Of a DNA stretch of 64,000 nucleotides, positions 11,378 to 22,480 are shown piece by piece. Under the pieces are notes generated by a model. The model was not told the DNA's origin. It was given only the letters and a program-made list of their open reading frames with translations, and made no database searches. The DNA is taken from assembly GCA_021234155.1 (NCBI GenBank), contig JAJEKV010000045.1:3652120-3716119 (forward strand), written 5' to 3'. Position 1 is the first letter of the stretch. Every line of letters starts with the position of its first letter. This DNA comes from Isoetes taiwanensis (lineage: Eukaryota > Streptophyta > Lycopodiopsida > Isoetales > Isoetaceae). A program made the translations under genes and the position numbers.

Positions 11378-12615
11378 ATGGAAGCAAATGAGCATGTGCT
11401 GAAGTTTGTATATGCTCTGGTCACTGCAGAAATGGTAGTTTGTCCAACCAGTACATTGCTTACTTGACGAGTCATTCCCTTCTAACACGACGCTGAATGG
11501 TTGCTGTTGCTGTCAAAATGGATGGTCCCACATATTGAGCTGGAAGATAAGAGTTGCATCGCTCGAACTTTTACGATGCTATCTTATAATGTGCGGCTGA
11601 TCTCTAGGGGCAACAAAATGAGATGTAGGGAGATTGTAGGTTATCATGCAGATATTGTGTCTACGGAGGTAGCAACTCATCCCGCATATTGTACCCATAA
11701 GTATTTTGACAGTGGAAAATTAATTGAATATGCTTTGTACAGCTTTAATAATGCATATGCATTCTTGTTTTGGCCTTTATGCTATAAAGCTTGTGAGGTC
11801 AGTTTGGGGAAGGTTTTTATGAGATAGCACATCAAAAGAACATATTCTTTGCCACAGGCAAGATATATCCTAACAATTGTATGACTGCAATGCCTGGGGT
11901 GAATTATTGTCATATTCTATAACTTTTATAATGCATAAATTCGTCTTTTTGAAGCGGGCACTGCTGACCGCCGGGCCTGTTCTTTTGCATTGCAGCTGTA
12001 TTTTGTAAGCAGGGCTCTGTTGTAAGATCGCCAATGCTTTTAAATCCACTGCAGTCAATGCTTGTAAATTGTAAATACTTTTGCAGACTGGTTAGTTTTC
12101 TAAGTCGGGCAGTGCCTCTCTCTTAAGCGGATCTTCACACAGAATTTCTGCAGGGATTTGTGGGCCATAGCCAGATGCGCAGGCCCTCACTCAAAGGCAC
12201 AGTCTAAGAATGATCCCTTTAATTTTGTTTTGTGCCTGCAAGTACAAGATTGTAATCATTTGAGGCACCTTTGATCAAGCATTGCAAAACACAAATCAGA
12301 AGAAAGCTGCTGTAAATAGATGGCAAACGGAGTTAAAACTCCCCAAAAGCCGAGACGAATTCAGATTCGACAGAGCCCACATTGCAAAAATTGGACGAGA
12401 ATGCAAAAGGTTCTGTTACTTGAAGTAGGGCTCTGTTATTTCAAGTTTTGTAAGCAACGCTCTGTCACCAAGTTTTTGTAAGCAGGGATGTCACTTCCAG
12501 TTTTTTTGTTGTGGGATGTATTTCTTCCCCGAGCTTGCTTTGTTAATTGGCAAAGATTTGAAAGGTTCGCAATGTTTTCCCTGCTTTTGAAAGGTCCCCC
12601 ACCTTAAATTTTCTT
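11378..12615. other. Probable 3' flank of the STIP-like locus
   Basis: No gene is recognised. Around 12010-12480 short phrases such as GTAAGCAGGGCTCTGTTGTAAG and GCTCTGTTA/GTCACC recur four to five times, giving a weak tandem character. The frame at 11501-11827 has no recognisable domain and follows directly on the STIP-like stop, so I read it as 3' UTR. Confidence 0.3.
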
Positions 12616-12625
12616 TTTGTTTCTT

Positions 12626-13319
12626 GGGAAATTTAAATAAAATAACCTTTAATTGTTCACTTTAATTTCTCCAAAAAGCCCTTTGTATTTTTGAAATTCC
12701 GAAAAGTTCTAAATTTTAAGTATTTTCCCAAATAGCCCTTTGTATTCAAAAATCATCAAAAAGCACGATTTACATAGAGAATCATTTTTACAGAGGAAGT
12801 ATTTCCTATAGAGAATAAATTGAAAATAAATTTTTAGAATATGCAAATGTAAATGTCAAATAGGATTTCTCGAATCGCTGCTCATGTTGTAATCACGTTT
12901 CACAATGTGTGCACTTGTACACACGCTTTTCTATTCCTATCTTCCTTTTATCCCGCTTTTTTTAGGCCCCGCCAGAGGACGGCATGTTGCGGGTAGGCAA
13001 GATTTCATTATTTCTAAGTTCAATATTTGAAGGATAAATAGCTCCAACATATCAATAGCAAAATGAGCTTTTTACAAGTAACCTCGATGAATATGAAGCA
13101 AAATTTTCTCCTTCAATGCACATTTTGTAAAAGCATTAAATTAGTTGGCTTCATCATTTCCTAGTATTGAATGATAGGTTTATCTCTAGTGATTTTTAAA
13201 TTACAAAGGGCTATTTGGGAAAAATACTTAAGAATTAAGGGCCTTTTAGGAATTTCAAAAAATGAATAAAGGCTTTTTGGTAAACAAGTCAATAATTAGG
13301 TTATTTTGATAAATTTCCC
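12626..13319. mobile_element. Mutator-type MITE with about 135-bp inverted repeats and 10-bp target duplication
   Basis: The two ends, GGGAAATTTAAATAAAATAACC and its reverse complement form GGTTATTTTGATAAATTTCCC, open inverted repeats of about 135 bp (12626-12760 and 13190-13319) that include CCCAAATAGCCCTTTGTA. The element is flanked on both sides by the identical 10-mer TTTGTTTCTT (12616-12625 and 13320-13329). Long inverted repeats with a 9-10 bp duplication are the hallmark of Mutator-like elements. The 694-bp interior has no coding capacity. Confidence 0.88.
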
Positions 13320-13329
13320 TTTGTTTCTT

Positions 13330-14154
13330 CATTGGTCTTACATGTTTCTTTATCGACATTTTCTCAATGCAAGCAATGCGCACTACATGTAAGGGGAAGC
13401 CAGAGTCACATGCCATGTTTCATGCGCAATTCACCCGTGCATTTATTACGTCAAGTAATGCACACCTTGAAGAGATTCCAACGATAATTTTTAAGGAAGC
13501 CTCGCCAAATGAGGTGGGCGACGAAACCGGGCGTAACCGGCCTCAAAAGTTACATGTTGAATTCTCTGCAGCATTACCTAGTACATAGTGATGTAGATGA
13601 AAACGAAAATGAAAAATGAGACTCGTTGTTACTAGGGGACCATGAAACAAGGCAAGTAGTAGACTATCACGAAATCATAATCGCGGCTCACAACAAACTT
13701 CATGTAAATATGTCGATAACTTAAGCGATTTAACGCCAGGCAAGGTCCAGAAAGATAAGGTTGTTGATATTGTCACATCATCTACGATGGTGTTTTCTCG
13801 CAAAAGTCGCAGCCAAACAAATTGTTTGATCTTGGTCTATAATCGTAATCGAAAAAAAACATGAAATAGCCGTGGAAGGGTTCAATGGACACGCCTAGTC
13901 CGTTGTTGATGCAACGGACTATAAAACAAGCTCGAATTAGGCCCATGGAGTGAGCAACCGCTTCCCTATAAAACACCACCACGCCGCAGAGATAAATTGG
14001 TGCTTGGAAGGAGCTACTTAGTGACTAGGTGGCTTGGTTGATGTGAGGTGATTTTGACACTATGGACAAGGTGCCACATCTAAAATTAGACGCTTAAGAG
14101 AGAAGGCTCACCAGGTGCGTAAACTTTTGGACACAAAAAAAAGACTCGTAAGTG
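13330..14154. other. No supported gene
   Basis: Only short frames are present (for example 13367-13588, plus, 73 codons) and none shows a known motif. A phrase AAGGTGCC(A/G)CATCTAAAATTAGA occurs at about 14069 and again at about 14571, a small dispersed duplication. Confidence 0.3.
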
Positions 14155-15195
14155 TTCAATTTGAGTTTGAAGCTAAAAAAGATAGAATTTTGCAATTATA
14201 AACGCTGTAAGTGGATGAGCATTCTCCTATTTTCTTTAATTCATTCTTCTTCAAAATGACAGATGGGTTCAAAGAAACCCAGAAATCCCAGTGAGAAGCT
14301 TTATTTGATAGAATCGGAATGGGGTACCATTCTGTTTTCCTCCTAGAATCCTGGCCTAACAAATGCCCCAGATTCCGCAGTAGGGGAAGCAAGAATGGCT
14401 TCCCCATTCCTCGCTCTACATCACATCTAGTCAAGCTACTATGGAATTAATAACGATCATCCTTCCTTCCTCCCAAGCCTTTGCATGATCCTTAGGCAAA
14501 CATATTACATAACACAATCAACAATGGGTGTATAAATGGCTTGATAGTATAGGCCCCAAAGATACATATGAAGGTGCCGCATCTAAAATTAGATGCGCTA
14601 TGAGGGGCTGGAGTTGTGTGCAAAACTTTTGTTAGGAATAATGGGCGCAGTGCCCTTACGCCAGGCTCTGCATGGCCAGCCACGCTCGCCACGCCTTTAC
14701 CCCGCATGTAAGGGGCGTAGCCATGCCGAGTTCTCGTAAGGGCCTGCCCCGCTACCATTATCCAACGTGAAAATTAGGGAGAACTTTTGTTGCCACGGGC
14801 ATCATCGCAGCCACAAAACTTGAAAACCATTATCAGCCAAAGAGAGGAAGTGCCGGAGGAGAGGTAAGCCAGCCACAAGAGATTACCTGTTTTAATATGG
14901 GGCTGAAATATGGTGAAATGTTCTCCCCTAAAAAAGAAAAGACTGTTAAGGTTCAATTTGAGTTTGAAGCTAAAAGATTGAATTTGCAATTATAAACATC
15001 TAGTCAAGCTACTCTATGGAATTAATAATGCAATGATAGAATTTGCAATTATAAACATCTAGTCAAGCTTCATGGAATTAATAATGCATCCTCCTTCAGA
15101 TACTATCCTTAAGCCTTGCATGATCACAAGGCAAACATATTACATAGAACAATTCAACAATGGGTGTATAAATGGCTTGATAATGTAGGCCCCAG
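14155..15195. repeat. Duplicated segment next to the HGSNAT-like 3' end
   Basis: 14155-14560 and 14947-15195 are related direct copies. Both read TTCAATTTGAGTTTGAAGCTAAAA, then TCTAGTCAAGCTACT-like text, and both end CAACAATGGGTGTATAAATGGCTTGATA followed by TAGGCCCC. Within the second copy the phrase GAATTTGCAATTATAAACATCTAGTCAAGCT is itself doubled (about 14982 and 15041). The second copy lies 50 bp beyond the stop of the HGSNAT-like gene on the gene's 3' side, so it is probably part of its 3' UTR. Confidence 0.7.
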
Positions 15196-15244
15196 TATAC
15201 ATAATAATGACTGTACTATTTACAAATATGACAGATTCAGTCAA

Positions 15245-18200
15245 CTAAAATTTCCAAATGAGGCCATACACTTTTAGAGCTCCAGCTATGAGGCACCAAA
15301 ATACAATTTCAAATAATACATAAGCCAGTAATGCCCATCGTTTTGAAGGAATCAAGTAATTGAAAATATCTTCCTTTACAAAGGAAACCTGCAAATCAAA
15401 TTGCATCAGGCAGTTTTCATGACAAAACGAAAAAATGCAAATCTGGTTTGTAATGTCCTAATATGGAGATGTTGAGATATGATTTAAAAAATGTAAAATA
15501 GAAAATATTAAACCAGACAATAAATGACTAGATCCTTTCTCTTTTAGGCCATCAGGAGTCCTTGATAAAAGCTCCCTAACCCAATTTACCTGTTCATAAA
15601 TTAGAAGTGCCTAATGTCAGTCTTATAAGAATATTATAAGTTGCTCAAACATAAGTATAGATTATTATTATTATTATTATTGTTATTGTCCTTATAATCT
15701 TGAAGCTCCATAGCCTACTCAGAAAAAAAGGATGAGTAGAATTTTTAATTAAACCCCTCCATACAACCAAAAGTTGAAGCAGTTTAATAAAGTAAACAGT
15801 TGACAAAAAAAACTTCAACCACTGAACCTCCACTAGGACTTCATGCCTCTCAATGATTTCTAACAGAAACACATCGTAAAGAAAAAATGTGCTGCATTAA
15901 TGCAGCCAGATTGCTCTGTTGTAATGAGCATGCCCTTGAATTAAATAACTCAAGGACTTGTTCCATCATGAAATGTGAGGCTGGTCACATGACCATGTCC
16001 CCCACATTTACACAGATTGCTCTTTGCTGTCTGAAGGGCATATATGAGTGCCTTCCTTTTCTCTCCCTTTACTAAGAAGAATAATCAAAATGGAAAACTA
16101 GAAGCACATAATGAGCAGACAAAAAGGAAACATACCAGGTTGTTCTCAGGCACGCTCCAGTAAAACCCTTGCACAATTAAAACTAGAAGATCACATGCAA
16201 CCAGTACAAAAAATCAGCAACGAATTTGTTCCCATCCACTCAAGCAGATAAGTAGGGAATCTCCAGTAATAGATATCAGCCTGTAGGGAAAAAAAACATA
16301 ACACTAATTTATTGCCAATGTAATACGCAAATCATGTACGTGTTTATCTAGAACAAATAAACAATCTTGGAGTGCCTAATATGCTCAACCTTTCTGTGAG
16401 ATATTGCAGGCTATGACATAGAGGATATCTTACGAAAGCAACTATGCACTGGGCGATAAAATAGATTCATATACTCACAAGGATATAGAAACCAGAGAAG
16501 ACGCAACTGCAGCCTGCAGTAAAACACATATAGCTGAAGGTGTAGAGCGTTTGTTCATGTGCATTCCTACAACCGCCATCAGAAATAAATCAAATAGGAC
16601 TTGCTTCCAGGAACTCTCAAAGAAGCATGCAGGCCATAAAATAATACCTAGACAGTGCAGTAGGATCCCAGTAACCAGAAGCACCAATGATGGAATAATC
16701 CAATGAAAAGTCTTGCCTTGTGTCCCTGATGTAAGTGGAAAGCTTAATAAAATTAATTCGGATATGTGAACCACATACCACAATAATACAGAAAGACACT
16801 TCATACAATGGCATTCTCAGAGACAGAGATGATGGCATTCTCAGAGGTGGCTAGACAGAGAGAATGTCATGCATAATTTGGTTACAGCACATGATGAATT
16901 TGTTGCTTACCTATGCTAAAATTAACCCCGCCTTCTTAGTTCATAAACCTGAACTCTTGGATGAGGCCAATAGCCAAAACCACTGTTCCAGTGACCAGAA
17001 GCCAACCAAACAGCAAACATTTACAAATGTGGAACAAATAACATTTGTCATCAACTACTTAACCTTCATGAAGACAAGAACGCTACCCATAATGCAAGCC
17101 AATGAAGCAGGTAACCACTGCTGACACGAACTGTAGAAGCGACAAGCCATTATGATCTTCATTGTATAACCAGATGTTGAAAACTATAATAGTTTTGGCA
17201 TTAAGAGCTATATGAAAATTAAATAGGAACATTCAAATGATAAGATGAAAATTTTGAACATTTTGGCATCTCATTGTATTGACCAATCCTAAGTTAGGAT
17301 TGTGTCATAGGTGGCCATTGAGTTACACTTTTTAGGACATATATACATTAATTTAGCTCATGGCAAATTGCACAGAAATGTTGACATATCAAAAAATGCA
17401 AGAGCAGAAAGACAGAAAAAATACGCCATTTGCCATTTCATTCGTGGTACACATTTCTAAGTTATGCACTTTGTCATAGCTTACTATATAAATCAAATGA
17501 CTCTTGCACTTTTTAGAATATACATGAATTTATAGCATTCATGAGAAATTGCCCCTGGGTGCTGACAAATAAGGAAAAAGCAATGATGGGAAGACAGAAA
17601 CACGGATGGCATCCATTCACTTGGGATTTTAGGCAACATCTTCTCAAACTTTAGTCGAAACAGGATCTTATGCAGCCAGGGACACGTGGAGGTGTTAATA
17701 GAAGCAGTGTGAAACAAATACTTTCCTATTAATTCAGGACTAACAAGGTCACAAGGAAGTGACATTGTGCCCTAGGACTTTTACAGAAACCAGCAAAATG
17801 TGGAGGAAAAGTAATTGTCTACATGGGATCACACCTGAGAATGCCTTCCGATCAAATGGTGCCTGACACCAAAGTGGTGCATCTGATGGAGAAGGCCCAT
17901 AATCAGGAGAGTTTATACTGCAAGCCTGGACAGGAAATGGAAATATTTAATAACTGTGTATAAGAACATTACACTATTGACGGAAAAAGGAAACTTAGAA
18001 CACCTTAGTTCGCTGATACATCGGGTTTCTGATAAAGATGGTTGATGCCCAGAAGGAGACGGTCAATATATCCAACGGCATTGCAGTCTGACCAAGGTCG
18101 CCCTGACTCCACATTTCACCTAAGAAAATAGTAAGCATAACTACTATATCCTAAAGCTAATATGCTTCAAACTATCAGAGCAAAAAAATTCTACCAACCC

Positions 18201-20300
18201 AAATTCTATACTTATTCTGTCATTCCATCCACTTGCTTTGCCTTCTGTTGCCACAAATTGTAAGCAGTTCATGGAACACCAAAAGTCAGATAAAGGTCCA
18301 AAAAAGTGGATCATTAGCTTATCTTCTGCCCATTTATTGACCTCTCCTAAAACCTAGTTTTCATGTGTATGATTGCCGAACAAAGCCAAGTCAATTAAAG
18401 AGACATTATATTCAGCTTCTGTGCTTTTATTAGGATCACTATACAAACATCTCATGTTCTTATAAGTGATGGTATATTTAAGCCTCTCATCAAGAAAGAT
18501 GCAAACATCTCTGGCATCTCTGCAAGAACGTCTACTTGATGTATGATATGAGGAATATGCCAAGTCTGTCTGCTTATTGCATTGTGCAAATGGTGGAACA
18601 ACTTTCAGGGCTCATCAAGTTAAAAAGGCCACAGTATTTTTAACTATAAATGCAGTAACAAATAAAGAAAGAACATACAGTCAGGGGTGCCGGTGAGATA
18701 AGAGGCTTCTGAAACTGCCAATCAGGTACGTATATGCCATAAAGCATTACAAGGTAAAATGCTGCCAATAGTGATGCAACAGTCCTGTTTCATTCGACAC
18801 TACCCACGCCAAGGGACAAGAATATTTACTTACAAAATCCAAGAAGTAAAATTGTTAGGATATAAACAACGAGGCCAAAAGAAGAAATATATAACCTTTG
18901 GAAGAAAATTACTCACCAGTGGGCTGTGCAAGACTTGACGATAGCAAATTGTCCACCTTCAGAGACAATGGGACCCTTTGGCAACCAAATTTCACATATG
19001 CTCACCAAGACATAAGCAAATGCAATCCTCTGCAGGAATTAAAAAGTTTGAGAAACGACATACAAAATGGGCAGAATTAGGAAGTACTCTACAAAGCATG
19101 AATGAAACTTAAAAAGTGTTATATTTGGGCGAAGCTTCTAATGCATATGAGGCACCATTCCTGCTTTCAAAATAAAGTTTGCTGTGGTTAAAACAGTTCC
19201 ATTGGTGATCTCCAGTGCCAACATGAAAGTTAATTCAGTGCTGGAATTTTTAATGGCTTAGATGTTCTAGTATAATTGACCGTAAAAATGAGCATGAACA
19301 AGTAAAGAATGATGTTGATCTTAAAAATGTGATGGGTATATCTAAGGGTCAAACCTGAAGAATGCCACACAATCTTAAGCGATTAACATCGATTCCATAG
19401 TCCAGATGATTTACTCCATGAAAGTAGCCACCTGCAAGCATATTTTAGTTATCTTTCTTGATAGGGAAAAGACTGACAAGGAATGGGTCTTGGGTTGTAC
19501 CTTGCAGCACAATACCCAGAATAAACAGTTTTATGCTCCGGATAACAGCTTTTTCAGTCGCAACTCTTTTATTCGTTATCCTCTGGCATAATTGTTAAGA
19601 CAATTTAAATCATAGGACACAAATAAACCACATAATTCTAATCCCGTTGAGGTGATTACTTACTTCAGTTAAGGACATCCATATAAGCAAGAGAAAATAG
19701 AAAATATACTTGCTCGTGCCAGTTCGTTTTAAGAACATCTAAATTTTTTCCTGTATTTAGGTCTCACTAAGCCAGTTCTTATTTCTTACGCACAACCATT
19801 TCCCATTCCATTCAGAAGACCTTCAGCAATTCAGCACTCTACAAAGGCGTGCATCAAAATAGAGGTACAAAGGAAAGAAAATACACCTTATAAGCCAATG
19901 GTATGGCCATCCCGACTATAAACAGAAAAAATGGCATCACGAGATCTGCAATTGTCACACCATCCCAAGGTGAATGGTTAATGCTGGGCCATAACCCTCC
20001 TGCATTGTCCACCAAAATCATCATCTGTAGTGCCGCAAGACCAACAGTTATATAGATTGGATCAAGAAAAAAGAAAAAAAAAAGAAAAAAGAAAAAAATG
20101 AAGCAGTGGCAAGAACCCAGATAGAGACATACAGCAATACTGAGGCCACGAAAAATGTCAAGGGAAACCAGTCGTTCCTTGGAACTAAGGACTATCTTGG
20201 GCTGCTGGTCCGGTAGTTGCTCAGGATCAAGGGCAATTGAATTGGTTAGTGCACATTCGACGTCCCCATCTGGAGAAAGCAATGGGGCCGCCTGATCCAT
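15245..20300 (-). CDS. HGSNAT: HGSNAT-like multi-pass acetyltransferase, 13 exons
   Basis: This is a homologue of heparan-alpha-glucosaminide N-acetyltransferase, a lysosomal/endomembrane protein that moves acetyl groups across the membrane; the plant substrate is unknown. Exons (minus): 20300-20133, 20024-19887, 19582-19501, 19431-19355, 19029-18917, 18784-18679, 18119-18004, 17925-17835, 17130-17064, 16725-16648, 16566-16479, 16280-16136, 15388-15245, almost all with GT/AG borders. They sum to about 470 codons, the normal length. Hallmarks in order: ERLVSLDIFRGLSIA; NHSPWDGVTIADLVMPFFLF, whose His I align from memory with the family's acetyl-carrying His; LQGGYFHGVNHLDYGID; the CGVRGD-like exon; PLWCQAPFDPEGIL-like; LYTFSYMCFTAG; LEWMGTNSLL; a final membrane helix ending YGLIWKF before the stop. 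Exons 7, 8, 9, 11 and 12 carry one- or two-base indels, mostly in G, C or T runs, that break the frame inside otherwise perfect exons; I favour sequence error over decay. The start is the first ATG, giving MDQAAPLLSP. Confidence 0.85.
16911..17010 (-). other. Possible extra or duplicated membrane exon in HGSNAT-like intron 9
   Basis: Between exons 9 and 10 the minus strand reads LFGWLLVTGTVVLAIGLI, a hydrophobic helix, and ends at a good donor (ATAG|GTAAGC). It could replace exon 10 (HWIIPSLVLLVTGILLH), with which it shares LLVTG. No clear AG acceptor precedes it; TTTGCTG stands where TTTGCAG would be expected. It may be an unused duplicate, a mutually exclusive exon or chance. Confidence 0.3.
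20041..20095. repeat. Purine-rich run in HGSNAT-like intron 1
   Basis: A(A/G)-rich run GAAAAAAGAAAAAAAAAAGAAAA on the plus strand, a pyrimidine tract on the gene strand. It translates into an artificial Phe string if read through and is not coding. Confidence 0.8.
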
Positions 20301-21279
20301 GAGCGCCAAAAGACCAGAGCTGCAAGAAGTAAATCGGTCACATTACGTCCTAATAAACTTGGCCATTTCTTTTCTTTCAAGAATTGCGCAAATCTGTCTT
20401 TTATGGCGCTTCAACAGCCATTTGAAAAAGAAATTATTACAAAAACAAAGTTCGTTTATATGCTACAAGAAATTTGGCCACAATAAATTTATCGCAAATG
20501 ACAAGGCCACCGCGAGCATTTCTTTCCCCCACTTCTATTGCAAGAGGTTTAATAGTGGGTGTTGCAAGCATTTACCTCTACGAGACTCGACTAAATGTTG
20601 TTTGATACAAATGAATGCGATCAAATTATTTTTGTCATGGTCGAGGGGTTAATGACTTCTATAAACTTAAATTCCTTAAGCATATCGTTTTTGAATTTTG
20701 TCGATGACACCTTTAATAGCCCTACTAATGCTACAAATTTGCAAAGAAAGGGTTTCAAAACCGCAAACATAAATCAAAAATCATAAAGAACAAGGAATCA
20801 TTGGACAAGAGCACAAAACAAGAGATTAGTGAACAAAAGCAATCGCCATCCATGGCTAAGGAAAATGGCAAAAAATGGGAAGCTCACGCCATTGAAAAGC
20901 TCCGGGGAATGGGAAGCTCAAATGGGAATGGAATGGAAAGCTTTTCTTTGCCATGGCAAAGGAAAATGACAAAATAATTAATGGCTTATATGGCAAAGAT
21001 CTATGAAGCTATGCCACTAGACACCCATAAACCAAAAATACCTAAAGTAAACCCATAAACCAAAAAATACCTAAAGTAAACATATAGAAAATATTCTAGG
21101 AATTTCCCCCAAATGACGGTTTATAGTACCTTAAATCATGGGTCTTGGGATTTATTACGATCGCACCATTCTGCCCAACCATAATCTTGAAGATTATCAC
21201 AATTATTTTCAAATTACTCTAATAATGGTGTTAAAGTGACAAGTAAGTATTGCCTGAGCATTTGATCTAGTGGCACACA
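20301..21279. other. Upstream region of the HGSNAT-like gene; no gene seen
   Basis: This is the 5' flank of the minus-strand gene. Short local repeats are present: AATGGGAAGCTCA-type phrases at about 20872-20925, and AAACCCATAAACCAAAAA(A)TACCTAAAGTA twice at about 21020-21080. No domain is recognisable. Confidence 0.35.
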
Positions 21280-22480
21280 CTAGTCCTAGAACAAATATGT
21301 CCTACTTTCGAGGCCACCAAAGTTGCATTGAGCGTAAGGTTGGGGCAAGCCTCAATAAAACAATGTTGGTACGGTGTGCGCAAATGCTGTCAAAAGTAAC
21401 GTTGGTATGGTGTGTATGTCATATGTCCAATCAAATGTTGTCAATATGGCATGAGGACTCAAAGTTGCATCGAGCGTAAGGTTGAGGGTAAGCCTCAACA
21501 AAGTAATATTAGTATGGGTGTGTGTCATATGTCCAATCGATGTTGTCAAAAGTAGTGTTGGCATGGTGTGCGCCATATATCCAATCAAATGTTGTCAATA
21601 TAGCATGAGGTTGAAATTGCTTTTGCCGCCAATGTAGCACGAGGTTAAAATTGCTTCTATTGCTTCTTCTTCTTGCTTACGTTCGTCCACTAATTTGTAT
21701 GATCCCATAACTTTTTCTTGCCCCTACTCTCCTATGTTGTACCCTTCCTAGTCTATTCCAGCTTGTATGCTTCAACAAAGTAATGTTGGTGTGGTGTTGC
21801 TTCATATGTCCAATCGATGTCGCCAATATGGCATGAGGTTGAAATTGTTTCTATTGCTTCTTCTTCTTTTCACTTATGTCCGCCCACTAATTTGTATTGT
21901 GCCATAACTTTTGTTGATCCTATTCAAGGGAGGTCCATATGATAATCGCCATACAACACTAGTGAGTGACCTTTTAGGGAGTTTATTTTATGAAAATACA
22001 CATATATGTCATACACAAGTATGGTTTTTGTGCATTTCATACCATACAAAGTCGTGAAAGGAAAGTTGACGGGAGGAGAATAAATTATACATGTATAGGA
22101 GGGCTTAGGTGCATCCCCTGAGATCCTACTCTCCCACGCTGCACCCTTCCTAGCCTATTCCAACCACATTGCTCCAATAAAGTAGTGTTGGTATGGCGGT
22201 GCTTTGTATATCCAATTAGATGCCCTCACAATACCAAGATAAGGTTGAAATTGCTTCACGCCAATGTGGCATGAGGTTAAAATTGCTTCTTCTTTGTTTA
22301 TGTCCATCCACTACTTTGTAATCGTACATAACTTTTTGTTGCCCCTGCTTCCCACATTGCACCCATCCTAGTCTATTCCCCTCGCCGCATTGCTTCATGC
22401 GAGGCTCAAAATCCAACTTGCTTTATGTCTTTCTAGCATGGAGCCTTGCAAGCTAGTGGTGTTGCTATCAATGTGGCATG
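21280..22480. repeat. Complex degenerate tandem repeat region
   Basis: Several phrases recur in overlapping order: AAGTTGCAT(T/C)GAGCGTAAGGTTG at about 21322 and 21461; CATATGTCCAATC(A/G) followed by ATGTTGTCAATAT-like text at about 21420, 21527, 21567 and 21802; GGCATGAGGTTGAAATTGCTTCTATTGCTTCTTCTTC-like text four to five times; and CACCCTTCCTAGTCTATTCC three times. The spacing of about 140-300 bp indicates repeated partial duplications of one unit rather than a regular satellite. No coding capacity. Confidence 0.75.

Noticed and set aside
19854-20132. Continuous 151-codon reading across HGSNAT-like exons 1 and 2
   Set aside because: The Phe-rich middle is intron 1 read through; a GTATGT donor at 20132 and a CTACAG acceptor at 20025 define the real exons.
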